Numbered from the stretch's first letter, positions 51,590 to 59,978 are shown. The stretch: 64,000 nt of DNA from Fidelibacterota bacterium (GCA_021734325.1 JAIPJF010000021.1:1-64000); one strand, 5' to 3'. The notes: generated by a model not told the origin, from the letters alone. A program made the numbers and translations.

Positions 51590-52599
51590 TGACTAAAAAT
51601 TATTTTCAAATGATTATCCCTCTCGTTCTGATTATTATGACTTCTTGTGCACACAGGCAGGCGGATCTAAAACCACTCACCTTTCCTGCAGACATGGACC
51701 AGCCCTTTCTCAGCTTAACGAATATTGTTGGTGAAGAAGTGAAAACTTCCGACAGCTTTATCGGTGGCCTGGCATTAAAAGTGAAGGGTCCCCAGCAACT
51801 AATTTCAATGGCAAGACCAACTGCAGTTGCCATTTACGGTGAAAACATACTTTTTGTGGTTGATGCTGATGCAGGTGAGATATTAAAGCTCCAATATGAA
51901 CAGGGTCAGTTGAAGACAGTTATGAGCTTCGGAGATGAATGGTTGTCGGCTCCCCTCGGGATAGCTATTTGGGATGACATCATCTACATATCAGATTCTC
52001 AAACAGGTCAGATCCACAGATTCTCTCTTGATTTGGAATACCTGAATTCCCTTACGATACAGGATCTTCAAAGACCGGGACAGCTAAAGCTCAATACGAT
52101 CAGGAATGAATTGCTGGTGGTTGATACAAAAGCCCACCAAATTCTGGCCGTTAATGCTGAAGGTGATGTGAAGGCGACCATTCAGAATGCCGGTAAAAGG
52201 AAAGCGGTCCTAAATGGCCCCCTGGCTCTGGATATTGCCCCTGATGGAAAATTAGTCGTGCTGGATGCTTTAACACGCAGAGTTGAATTCTACTCGCAAG
52301 ATTATGCTTACGTGGGAGGGTTTGGAGGTTATGACCACGTACCTGGCAGTTTTTCCAACCCGAGGGGTCTGGCAGTTTCGTCAGACGGATACATTTTTGT
52401 CTCTGATGCTGCTTTTGGCAACATCCAGATCTTTGACAGTCAAGGTGCGCTCCTCTACTTTTTTGGCAAGAATGGCACGGGGAGAGGCGAATTTTTGATG
52501 CCAGGTGCACTCTATTTTGACTCTTTAAATAATCTATATGTGATCGATCAATACAATAACCGGATTCAAGTCTTCAACTACGCGGTGCAGGGAGGTTGA
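51589..52599 (+). CDS. NHL-repeat beta-propeller lipoprotein
   Basis: A 336-residue lipoprotein (LIIMTSCAH, Cys about 20). NHL-type blades run from about 75 to 330: IYGENILFVVDADAGEILKL, IWDDIIYISDSQTGQIHRF, RNELLVVDTKAHQIL, PDGKLVVLDALTRRVEFY, DGYIFVSDAAFGNIQIFD and LNNLYVIDQYNNRIQVF. It differs from the propeller at 48633 by its lipid anchor. The first base is the last base of the previous stop (TAATG). It probably lies on the outer membrane as a scaffold or cap for the multiheme proteins (inference). Confidence 0.82.
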   Translation: MTKNYFQMIIPLVLIIMTSCAHRQADLKPLTFPADMDQPFLSLTNIVGEEVKTSDSFIGGLALKVKGPQQLISMARPTAVAIYGENILFVVDADAGEILKLQYEQGQLKTVMSFGDEWLSAPLGIAIWDDIIYISDSQTGQIHRFSLDLEYLNSLTIQDLQRPGQLKLNTIRNELLVVDTKAHQILAVNAEGDVKATIQNAGKRKAVLNGPLALDIAPDGKLVVLDALTRRVEFYSQDYAYVGGFGGYDHVPGSFSNPRGLAVSSDGYIFVSDAAFGNIQIFDSQGALLYFFGKNGTGRGEFLMPGALYFDSLNNLYVIDQYNNRIQVFNYAVQGG

Positions 52600-52604
52600 T
52601 CGTG

Positions 52605-54206
52605 ATGAATAAAATCATTGGTTCATTGTTTCTATTTCTGAGTGTTCTTTATGCTGCTCCATTTCAGCAGGCAGGTTTTATTGAAAGTAAAATGAGTATC
52701 TCACTGGACACGCTTCAGGATGGAGGAAGTTCATTTATTCACCAGGAAAGGATCAACTGGGGTTTTGAAGGAACTCAGGATTTCGTAAATCTTGATTATC
52801 GGATAAATATTGGTGGTGTGCTTCGGGGTAATACAGCTTTTTCCATGACCCAGTTTACGCCGGAGTATGGCTTTCGTGCCAATGCACAGCCTCATCGAAC
52901 CATGGACCTGGCACTGTTCTCTTATTCCAGATTGCGCAATCCCATGCAAATTTTATCCGACTCTCTGCAGTACAAGGAATTCGTCCATGGCCTGAAACTC
53001 GGGACTCAAATATCCGCGACCACCAGATTATCAGTCGCTACCGGTCTCAAATCTCAGGATATCACTCACCGCGATACAATCAGCAGTAGCCAGCAATTTA
53101 TTCAACTTGGTCTGGACCAGAGAATTGCCGGCATGCAGATCCGATTTTCCGGTGAAACAGATATGTGGGAACGCGATGGCATGGGAAGCAGACAGAATAC
53201 GCTCCTCGCATTACAGTGGTATGGAAGTCCGGCTGCCGCCTTGCGCTGGAATGCATCCAATTCACTTTACCTTACCGATGACTATAGCTTTTGGCGCATC
53301 TCCCATCGCATGAATTATGATCTCTCACAGAGACAAAAAATCTGGGTCAATTATAACCAGGGTGATTTTGCGTATGGGGCGCAATCCTTAATTCGCCAGA
53401 CTTATGACCTGAGATATCGATTCCAATGGAAACCGGCCATGGGGATAGACCTTGCAGTGAAAGGTAATCGGGTAAGTGTGGCGGATTCGATTGATATTTT
53501 TCATTGGCGATCCTATGGCGTCAGTACCTTCTGGAACAAAGGGCGGTCTGGATTTGCCCGGGGAAATTTGGATGTGGGCTTCAAAGAGTCTTTCCTCTAT
53601 GGAAAAGGGCTGGATCTGCTGGTCAATAGCAGTGAATCCAAACAAGTTTATCGTTCAAACGCGCTTGCAGTCCAGTTGAGGGATGATCTCAGTGCTGAAT
53701 ATTTTCAAAGAATGGACGAAACTGACGATCCACGATATGATATTCGCCACAAATTCAGGATAACAACAGAATTCCTCCCAGAAAACAAATTCCGTATCGG
53801 AAATCACATAAAAGTACATAATCATTTTGGCTCCGACCTGGATTTCTCCCCTGATACCTTGAGAAATGCCGTCATTGATGAACTTTATGTCAAAAGCTTT
53901 AGCCAAAGATCTCAGTTCTCTGTTTTCTACAGGACCGTATTCGAGCTGGTGGAACCGGATAATGATCTCCAATTCAATTTGAATACGCGTTACTTCAGGC
54001 AGCTTTCACGTACACTTAGCTGCAATTTTATGAGCTTATATAGATTCCAATCAGAGAAGTATCCTGATTATTTATGGCTGAGCGCTGCCCTGAGATATAA
54101 TACAAGTCTATTTAGTTATGCAATTGAACTTCAAAGCGGTGGTGCTCCTGATATGGCATTTAAGCAAGATTCCCAGATTTGGATGCGGTTTGTGAGGCAA
54201 ATATGA
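52605..54206 (+). CDS. Outer-membrane beta-barrel of the electron conduit
   Basis: About 533 residues. The GGAGG site at 52591 supports ATG 52605, or GTG 52602. After a signal peptide (to LYAAPFQQ) the protein shows more than twenty alternating strands with aromatic girdles and ends IWMRFVRQI. There are no heme motifs. Position between the 18-heme gene and the 12-heme gene is that of the porin in porin-cytochrome complexes (MtrB or OmbB analogues), although I see no specific MtrB motif; it is a non-homologous or highly diverged barrel. The stop overlaps the next start (ATGA). Confidence 0.78.
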   Translation: MNKIIGSLFLFLSVLYAAPFQQAGFIESKMSISLDTLQDGGSSFIHQERINWGFEGTQDFVNLDYRINIGGVLRGNTAFSMTQFTPEYGFRANAQPHRTMDLALFSYSRLRNPMQILSDSLQYKEFVHGLKLGTQISATTRLSVATGLKSQDITHRDTISSSQQFIQLGLDQRIAGMQIRFSGETDMWERDGMGSRQNTLLALQWYGSPAAALRWNASNSLYLTDDYSFWRISHRMNYDLSQRQKIWVNYNQGDFAYGAQSLIRQTYDLRYRFQWKPAMGIDLAVKGNRVSVADSIDIFHWRSYGVSTFWNKGRSGFARGNLDVGFKESFLYGKGLDLLVNSSESKQVYRSNALAVQLRDDLSAEYFQRMDETDDPRYDIRHKFRITTEFLPENKFRIGNHIKVHNHFGSDLDFSPDTLRNAVIDELYVKSFSQRSQFSVFYRTVFELVEPDNDLQFNLNTRYFRQLSRTLSCNFMSLYRFQSEKYPDYLWLSAALRYNTSLFSYAIELQSGGAPDMAFKQDSQIWMRFVRQI

Positions 54207-55816
54207 GACTGATTAAGATCTTCATGTCATCACTGACGATGACACTGGTGTTCGGACAGAGCACAGCTGATTTAGGTGATAAGAGCAAGGTTGCCTTTAC
54301 TCCACACAACTTCAGTGGCATCGAGACTGTTGGCGGTGACGGTGTGGTCTACGATTTCACCCTCTGCCGTCAATGTCACACACCATCAAAAATGGCTCCG
54401 ATTGAACCACTCTGGTATCGCAAGGAAGCAGTGAACGTATTCGAGGTAAAAAACCTTGTTCAGGGGCAGGACGATGAGGTGTTGCCCTCAGATGCAGCCA
54501 GCAGGAATTGTTTATTCTGTCATGATGGTGGCATCGCTCCCGGATTTCCCCATCACAGTTTCAATGGGGATAAGCAAGTAGCTCTTAATGGTGGTATGGA
54601 ACAATCCATACCCAATCAAAATCTGCATCTTTTTAAATTTCAGAAGCAGAGTGCCCAGACACATCCACCGGAGTCTGAGAGTCAATTACGTCTGAATAAA
54701 TATGGTCAGATAAGTTGTACGACCTGTCATGATCCCCACAATAATGAGTATGGAAATTTCCTGCGGGTGGAGGCTCAAAATTCACAGATCTGCTTTGAGT
54801 GTCATGAAATGGCGAACTGGGAGCTTTCGACCCACGGAAATCCGGCAGATCCAAAATTCTCCGGTTTGGGTGATAATGCCTGTGCTACCTGTCATGATAT
54901 TCACAGCGTACCTGCAGAGGAATCTCTATTAAAAACCGATCAAAACACCCTCTGTCTGACCTGTCACGATGGAATGAAAAATTCGTCGGAAGAAATCGCT
55001 GCCAACGCAGATTTAGCCTCTGTTTTTGACAAGACCTTTATTCATCCAATTCGGGTGAATGCATCAGGGAATCGTCATACAGATATGGATGCCTGGAGCG
55101 CAGGGATTGCTGATGATCGTGCTGTTGCCTGCAGTGACTGTCATAATCCCCATGCAACTTCTGATCAATCTTTGTCCCCCTTTCTGGATGGATCACAGCT
55201 CTATGTTGACGGGGTAGATAACCGTGGGTTTCCCAAGGCTTTTGTAGATTATGAATACGAGACCTGCTATAAATGTCATGGCATGAATCAGAATGCTGGT
55301 TTGGGGAGAGATGTGGGTAGACTATTTGCCCGGACGAACATGAGTTATCACCCTGTCGAAGCACCTGGCAACAATCCCTATGTTCCAAGCTTGAAAACTG
55401 AATGGAGCGAGCAATCCATGTTGAGCTGTACGGATTGCCATGGTAATGATGATCCACTGGGAGCTCAGGGTCCCCACGGCTCTAATGTCCCCCATATTTT
55501 AAAGGCCAGTTTCGCTGATTTTCCTTTCTCAAGTGTTGAAGAGAACAAATTATGCTTCCGTTGTCACGAGGAACAACGCGTGGTCCAGAGCAACGGATTT
55601 AAATACCATCAACTCCACATTCAAGATGCCGGGTATTCCTGCTCTGCATGCCACAACCCCCATGGGAGCATAGAATATCCTGGATTAATGGATTTGAGTC
55701 AGGGCTTTATTCAACCTTTAAATAATGGCGTTCTTGAAATTGTTCAGACAGAACCTGGTCATGGCTATTGCAGCTTAAAATGTCATGACAAGGCTCATCC
55801 AACACAAACCTATTGA
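54203..55816 (+). CDS. Multiheme c-type cytochrome (12 heme sites)
   Basis: A 537-residue exported protein with a short signal peptide (MRLIKIFMSSLTMTLVFGQ). Eleven CXXCH sites (CRQCH, CLFCH, CTTCH, CFECH, CATCH, CLTCH, CSDCH, CYKCH, CTDCH, CFRCH, CSACH) and a last CSLKCH (CX3CH). DPHNNEYG, NPHATSD and NPHGSIE next to several sites resemble the repeats in the 18-heme protein, so the two may be related by duplication. No lipobox is visible. It completes the operon; a 9-bp hairpin follows. Whether it sits inside or outside the barrel is unknown. Confidence 0.9.
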   Translation: MRLIKIFMSSLTMTLVFGQSTADLGDKSKVAFTPHNFSGIETVGGDGVVYDFTLCRQCHTPSKMAPIEPLWYRKEAVNVFEVKNLVQGQDDEVLPSDAASRNCLFCHDGGIAPGFPHHSFNGDKQVALNGGMEQSIPNQNLHLFKFQKQSAQTHPPESESQLRLNKYGQISCTTCHDPHNNEYGNFLRVEAQNSQICFECHEMANWELSTHGNPADPKFSGLGDNACATCHDIHSVPAEESLLKTDQNTLCLTCHDGMKNSSEEIAANADLASVFDKTFIHPIRVNASGNRHTDMDAWSAGIADDRAVACSDCHNPHATSDQSLSPFLDGSQLYVDGVDNRGFPKAFVDYEYETCYKCHGMNQNAGLGRDVGRLFARTNMSYHPVEAPGNNPYVPSLKTEWSEQSMLSCTDCHGNDDPLGAQGPHGSNVPHILKASFADFPFSSVEENKLCFRCHEEQRVVQSNGFKYHQLHIQDAGYSCSACHNPHGSIEYPGLMDLSQGFIQPLNNGVLEIVQTEPGHGYCSLKCHDKAHPTQTY

Positions 55817-55838
55817 TTTTAAGTAAATAATCCAACCA

Positions 55839-55866
55839 CCAGGCGAGTTTTTCAATTCTCGCCTGG
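55839..55866 (+). terminator. Hairpin at end of conduit operon
   Basis: CCAGGCGAG / CTCGCCTGG, a perfect 9-bp stem with a 10-base T-rich loop, 23 bases after the stop of the 12-heme gene. There is no T-run after it, so it may act as an mRNA 3' stabiliser or a weak terminator. Confidence 0.5.
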
Positions 55867-55890
55867 ATGGATGATGTGGAAATTATTATG

Positions 55891-55902
55891 TGCTAAAAAG
55901 CA
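55891..55902. promoter_or_regulatory. Candidate operator TGCTAAAAAGCA
   Basis: A 4-base inverted repeat around AAAA, 42-53 bases before the DUF134 gene start. A near-identical TGCCAAAAAGCA lies at 59444-59455 upstream of the cytochrome b/c fusion gene. Confidence 0.4.
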
Positions 55903-55943
55903 AATAATGCTTCTTGTTAATGAGCATATGCCTATATTGTGTC

Positions 55944-56423
55944 ATGGAAGATTTCATCAGAAGACCTGGGCGCCCAAAGCGTTGTCGAAATATAGAGCAT
56001 AAGTTGGATGATTCATGCTTTATCCCACGGGGAGCTCACAAAAAGGAGCAGGTTAGCCTTGATCCAGATGAACTGGAGGCGATCCGGTTGACCAGTCTTG
56101 AGGGGCTTTATCAATTGGAAGCTGCCAGAAGAATGAACATATCCAGACAAACCTTGGGCAGAATTTTAAAAACAGCCCATTTTAAAATAGCGGATTCACT
56201 CATTAATGGAAAAATATTAAATCTTAAGGGAGAAAACATGCAACATCAACATCGGGGTAAAGGAAGTCATGGATACTGTATATGCCCCAAGTGTGAAACC
56301 AGAGAGCAACACACACCAGGACAACCATGCCAGTCAACCCCGTGTCCTAAATGTGGTATGAAAATGCTCAGGGAAGGTTCAGAACATCATCAACAATGGC
56401 TCAACAGGAGAAATGAAAAATGA
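55944..56423 (+). CDS. DUF134 (UPF0251) family putative DNA-binding protein
   Basis: A 159-residue protein. The N-terminus RRPGRPKRCRNI matches the basic start of the family, and VSLDPDELEAIRLTSLEGLYQLEAARRMNISRQTLGRIL is a sigma-like helix-turn-helix. After about residue 100 there is a C-terminal extension with cysteine pairs CPKC and CPKCG, a likely zinc ribbon, and a His/Gln-rich end. DUF134 proteins are frequently coupled to NifX-like genes, as here, where the stop overlaps the next start (ATGA). It is a candidate regulator for the cluster. ATG 55944 fits the family; the upstream in-frame stretch adds eleven residues unlike it. Confidence 0.85.
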   Translation: MEDFIRRPGRPKRCRNIEHKLDDSCFIPRGAHKKEQVSLDPDELEAIRLTSLEGLYQLEAARRMNISRQTLGRILKTAHFKIADSLINGKILNLKGENMQHQHRGKGSHGYCICPKCETREQHTPGQPCQSTPCPKCGMKMLREGSEHHQQWLNRRNEK

Positions 56424-56794
56424 AAATAGGTATCGCAACAGACGATCAAATAAACATTGCCCAGCATTTTGGCAGAACCCTGGGATTTGTGATTGTGGAC
56501 ATTGAAAATGGTAACATCGGTGAGAAAGAGTACAGAAAGAATACATACTCCAATCACATGCAGGGTAGAGATCATGAACATGGGGAACATGGACATTCAC
56601 ACACCAGCATCCTGGAAGCCCTCAAAGACTGTAATGTTGTCCTCGCAAGGGGAATGGGGCGCAGAATCTATGACGATTTGCGATCAGTCAATATTGAGTC
56701 CATGATCACAGATAAAATAACCGTTGATGCTGCCCTGGAGGCTTATCTCGCAGGAACATTAGTTGATAATCCTGACAAGGGGTGTGTCCATTAA
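56420..56794 (+). CDS. NifX/NifB-type dinitrogenase cofactor-binding domain protein
   Basis: A 124-residue protein of the NifX/NafY/MTH1175 family, small ribonuclease-H-like domains that bind iron-molybdenum-type or other metal clusters. It starts MKIGIATDDQINIAQHFGR (the HFG motif), with a central His-rich loop (HMQGRDHEHGEHGHSH) and VLARGMGRRIYDDLRS, then a C-terminal AYLAGTL pattern. No nitrogenase genes are in the window, and these proteins also occur in non-fixing organisms with metal-related functions. It is translationally coupled to DUF134. Confidence 0.87.
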   Translation: MKIGIATDDQINIAQHFGRTLGFVIVDIENGNIGEKEYRKNTYSNHMQGRDHEHGEHGHSHTSILEALKDCNVVLARGMGRRIYDDLRSVNIESMITDKITVDAALEAYLAGTLVDNPDKGCVH

Positions 56795-56845
56795 GATTCA
56801 CCGATCAAATTGCTGGTAGACAACAATGAAGAGGGGGAAAATCCT

Positions 56846-57376
56846 ATGACTGATCTGAGTCATCTCACTCGCACTCAGCTTCTCGGGATGCTGGATGATT
56901 TTGCCAAAAATTGGTTGGCACACGATGGACTGTGGTTTCAGGCGGTTGAAAATGAGTTTGGTCTGGAAAAGGCAATCAGTTGCGATGCAGAGGCCTGGCG
57001 GTCATTTTCAGTCATTGAGGCCAAGAGGATTCTGAAACGGCATGATATGGAGGGAAGTTCAGGTTTGGAAAGCTTGAAGAAAGCTTTGAATTATCGCCTG
57101 TATGCCAGGCTCAATGATCAGGAAATCAGTGACGAATCCGAAAATAGCTTCGTGTTCAGAATGAAGGATTGTCGCGTGCAGTCAGCCAGAAAGCGGAAGG
57201 GGCTATCAGATTTCCCCTGTAAATCGGTTGGCCTGGTTGAATATACAGAGTTTGCGAATGCAGTTGATCCCCGGATTAAAACCCTATGCATTGCCTGCCC
57301 GCCAGACGAGCATCCAGAAGAATATTACTGTGCCTGGCGTTTTTCTCTTAACCAAGAGAAGCAGGAAGAACGTTAA
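56846..57376 (+). CDS. DUF6125-like protein
   Basis: A 176-residue cytoplasmic protein that I associate with the DUF6125 family (function unknown). ATG 56846 has GAGGGGG upstream. Conserved-looking elements: LLGMLDDFAKNWLAHDGLWFQAVE at the N-terminus, FRMKDCRVQSARKRKG, FPCKSVGLVEYTEFANAVD, RIKTLCIACPPDEHPEEYYCAWRF. The four to five Cys in the second half could bind metal or a cluster. The family link rests on recall of the pattern. It follows NifX-like gene by 51 bases, and meets the CbcL-like gene tail to tail. Confidence 0.6.
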   Translation: MTDLSHLTRTQLLGMLDDFAKNWLAHDGLWFQAVENEFGLEKAISCDAEAWRSFSVIEAKRILKRHDMEGSSGLESLKKALNYRLYARLNDQEISDESENSFVFRMKDCRVQSARKRKGLSDFPCKSVGLVEYTEFANAVDPRIKTLCIACPPDEHPEEYYCAWRFSLNQEKQEER

Positions 57377-57396
57377 GTTCGCCTTACCCCTTTTTC

Positions 57397-59343
57397 TTAG
57401 CTGGCACCTGGATGGTTAATATCTGAATCAGGCTCAGTACCACCATGTTCATGTTCGAACATGGCCCGGGGCATCTTACCTGAAAGCCAGCTGGTATTCA
57501 TGGGAGCCACGCTAGGTCGGAAAACAGTATTGTAGAGATGCCAGATCAAGATGGCCAGAGTTGCTAACCAGGCTTCCCAATAGTGAATGACCAATGAAAC
57601 ATCTAGCACAGCAGGTGATAAGAGCTGGATAAAGAAGTTATCAAACCACAGAACCAATCCTGTTCCGATCATTACGGCGTTACCCCATGCGCCGGCCCAG
57701 TATTCCAGTTTTTCGGCATAAGCAAAGCGGCCAAATCTTGGTTCGTGATCACGAAAGTCGAAGAAATACAGAATCATTTCCCAGAAATCTTTAATGTCTT
57801 GCACACCTGGAATCATATCCTTGACAAATCCCCGTCCTCGTTTTGTGAACATGAAGATTAAATGCCAAACTGATCCAAAAATCAAGAACACGGCAGCGTA
57901 GCGATGGAGAACGCCACGGAACTCGAATCCACCATCCCAGCCAAAGAAAAATTCAGCAATCCAGGATTCGTTGAATCGTAACGAAAACCCCGAAATAACC
58001 AGAGTAAAAAAGGATAATAAAAGGACAGCATGCTGGGCGACTTCCAACCCACGCATGCGTCTAATTGATGGTTGCTTCATCTGTAGGCGAACCTGCTTGA
58101 GGTAGTCCAGGAGGGTATGCAGGAACATTCCGCCAATGACCACTCCAATAAGTATGATGTAAATCTTCTCTATAAGAATCGCCAGAGGTGCCCTTGGATC
58201 CCCATCCATACCATGAATGGTCACTGCTGCCAGCTCACTGCTGATACCGGCATGACATTCGCCACAGGTGGCAGCCAGGTTGCTTGGGTGAATGGATGAT
58301 GTGGAGTCAGAGCTTGGCAGGATGCGATGAGCACCATGACAGGACTCACAGTTGGCTACACGGAGATCCCCAGCCTGGCTTTTTAATCCATGATAACTGT
58401 CTACATAGCTACTAATCTTTCCCTTGATTCCAAGCTGTTGGTTTAGACGAGTGGACTCGTGGCAAGGCTCGCAGGTGGCAGAAGCGACATTATGTTTTGA
58501 TACAGGAGACCGAGGGTCTGAAGGTGATATGATACCATGCTCACCGTGACAATCTGTACATACAGGAGCGTTAGCTTTACCCTTTTTGGCCAGTTTCCCA
58601 TGGATGCCCTCCCAATAGGCTTTGGTTTCTTCAGCATGGCATTTGCCACAGGTCTCAGGAATATTCAAATGATAAATGGACGATTTGGGATTGGTGGGTG
58701 GATAGATCTCATGTGAACTTCCACCAGATGAATGACAATCATCACAGGTAGCTGCTTTCGTATTCCCACTCCCAGTGGCTTTGCCATGAACACTGGTGTT
58801 GTATAGCTCCATTGGGTGATCCACCAGAATTTCATACCGCTTAACGAGATCGATGTTCTCATGGCAATTGCCGCAGGTTTTGGAAATATTTCCGGCATTA
58901 ACAGTTGAATTTTTCATATCGCTGGGAAGAATATTATGATCACCATGACAGCTTGCGCACGAGGGTATCTCACTTGATTTCAGGGTAGTCGAGCGACCGT
59001 GTGATTGATACTGGTCTGACTCCTCCTCATGGCAGGAACGACAGCCCTCATAGCCAACCTCAAATTCGGATGCGTCTTCTCGGTGGGGATCCGTATCATG
59101 ATTAACGTGACAATCCAGACATTCAAACCCTGCATGAATTGAATTCTCAATGTCGGCTTCCAAATCCGTGCCCATCTCACTTTCGTCATGACAGTCGATG
59201 CATTGGTCACTTTCAAGTGGCTCATAATCATCAGCTGCCCAAATATTCACAGGACTCAAGAGAGTTAACAGCAGCAAACTGGAAAAAAGTGCCATGTTGA
59301 AATATTTTTGCATGAGATTTGTTTTTCTGGATGAAAACCACAT
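57397..59343 (-). CDS. Fused multiheme cytochrome c / cytochrome b (CbcL-like quinol oxidase)
   Basis: A 648-residue inner-membrane protein. ATG 59343 has GAGGGG upstream; the TTG at 59388 is less likely. Signal peptide to IWAADD. The periplasmic domain (about 50-390) has eleven CXXCH sites: CIDCH, CLDCH, CRSCH, CASCH, CGNCH, CDDCH, CGKCH, CTDCH, CEPCH, CESCH and CGECH. Residues about 400-620 are a four-helix cytochrome b domain with His in AQHAVLLL, LHRYAAVFLIFGSVWHLIF and ILIWHLYNTVF. This matches the architecture of Geobacter CbcL, which transfers menaquinol electrons to periplasmic cytochromes at lower potentials. It is separate from the conduit operon and is on the opposite strand, with its own upstream region. 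Confidence 0.9.
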   Translation of the reverse strand: MWFSSRKTNLMQKYFNMALFSSLLLLTLLSPVNIWAADDYEPLESDQCIDCHDESEMGTDLEADIENSIHAGFECLDCHVNHDTDPHREDASEFEVGYEGCRSCHEEESDQYQSHGRSTTLKSSEIPSCASCHGDHNILPSDMKNSTVNAGNISKTCGNCHENIDLVKRYEILVDHPMELYNTSVHGKATGSGNTKAATCDDCHSSGGSSHEIYPPTNPKSSIYHLNIPETCGKCHAEETKAYWEGIHGKLAKKGKANAPVCTDCHGEHGIISPSDPRSPVSKHNVASATCEPCHESTRLNQQLGIKGKISSYVDSYHGLKSQAGDLRVANCESCHGAHRILPSSDSTSSIHPSNLAATCGECHAGISSELAAVTIHGMDGDPRAPLAILIEKIYIILIGVVIGGMFLHTLLDYLKQVRLQMKQPSIRRMRGLEVAQHAVLLLSFFTLVISGFSLRFNESWIAEFFFGWDGGFEFRGVLHRYAAVFLIFGSVWHLIFMFTKRGRGFVKDMIPGVQDIKDFWEMILYFFDFRDHEPRFGRFAYAEKLEYWAGAWGNAVMIGTGLVLWFDNFFIQLLSPAVLDVSLVIHYWEAWLATLAILIWHLYNTVFRPSVAPMNTSWLSGKMPRAMFEHEHGGTEPDSDINHPGAS

Positions 59344-59440
59344 TATTTGAGTCCCCTCTATGAGTTCGCAATATTGAATTGTGATCAAGCAATCAACCTT
59401 ATAAAAGATTGCGCATTTTGAATATATACAAGAACAAATA

Positions 59441-59458
59441 ATATGCCAAAAAGCATAT
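59441..59458. promoter_or_regulatory. Palindrome ATATGC-CAAAAA-GCATAT upstream of CbcL-like gene
   Basis: A perfect 6-base inverted repeat with a 6-base A-rich spacer, about 100 bases before the minus-strand start at 59343. Its core TGCCAAAAAGCA resembles the motif before DUF134 at 55891. Confidence 0.45.
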
Positions 59459-59628
59459 TTAAAAATACTGATTCCAGGGGAATTGATAGTCAGATCCCAT
59501 ATTAGGCAAGATAAAATGAAATCATCAAAAACCTCAAGTGGATAGGGAAAAATATCTTGCCATATATGATATGTTTTGTCATCTTATGGATACAAGTACA
59601 ATGAAACCATAATTAAGGTATAAAACAT

Positions 59629-59958
59629 ATGATCCAGATAAGTGAAACAGCGGCAGAAAAGATCAAGGTGTTGATTTCAGAGCAGTCCCTGACAGAAGAA
59701 GGCGGTTTACGCATTTACGCCAATTCAGGCTGCTGTTCAAATAATTCCTACGGCATGTCTCTTGAGAAAAAACAGTATCCAGAGGATAATGTTTTTGTTT
59801 CTCAAGGTGTCCGAATCCTGGTAGACCCATCCAGTTTTGCCCAATTGGAAGGTGCCAGTGTAGAGTACTATAAAGATGATAGCACAGAGGGCTTTACGAT
59901 AGCAAAGCCCAACAAACACACACAGTGTGGATGTGGTGGCGGCGGAGGTAACTGCTAA
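59629..59958 (+). CDS. HesB/IscA-like iron-sulfur protein
   Basis: A 109-residue A-type carrier-like protein. It follows the family fold: ISETAAEKIKVLI at the start, GGLRIYANSGCCSNNSYGMSLE, then VRILVDPSSFAQLEGASVEYY, FTIAKPN and a C-terminal CGCGGGGGNC. In IscA the three Cys are Cys-Gly-Phe type and C-x-C; here the first motif is SGCC and the tail has three Cys. This branch is sometimes a selenoprotein in other organisms; here it has Cys only. It may deliver iron-sulfur clusters or be a stress-related relative. A terminator follows. Confidence 0.82.
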   Translation: MIQISETAAEKIKVLISEQSLTEEGGLRIYANSGCCSNNSYGMSLEKKQYPEDNVFVSQGVRILVDPSSFAQLEGASVEYYKDDSTEGFTIAKPNKHTQCGCGGGGGNC

Positions 59959-59978
59959 TACCACAACTCTCCTCAACT

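Noticed and set aside
56420-56794. Evidence for nitrogen fixation
   Set aside because: NifX-like domains are widespread without nitrogenase, and no nif genes are present.
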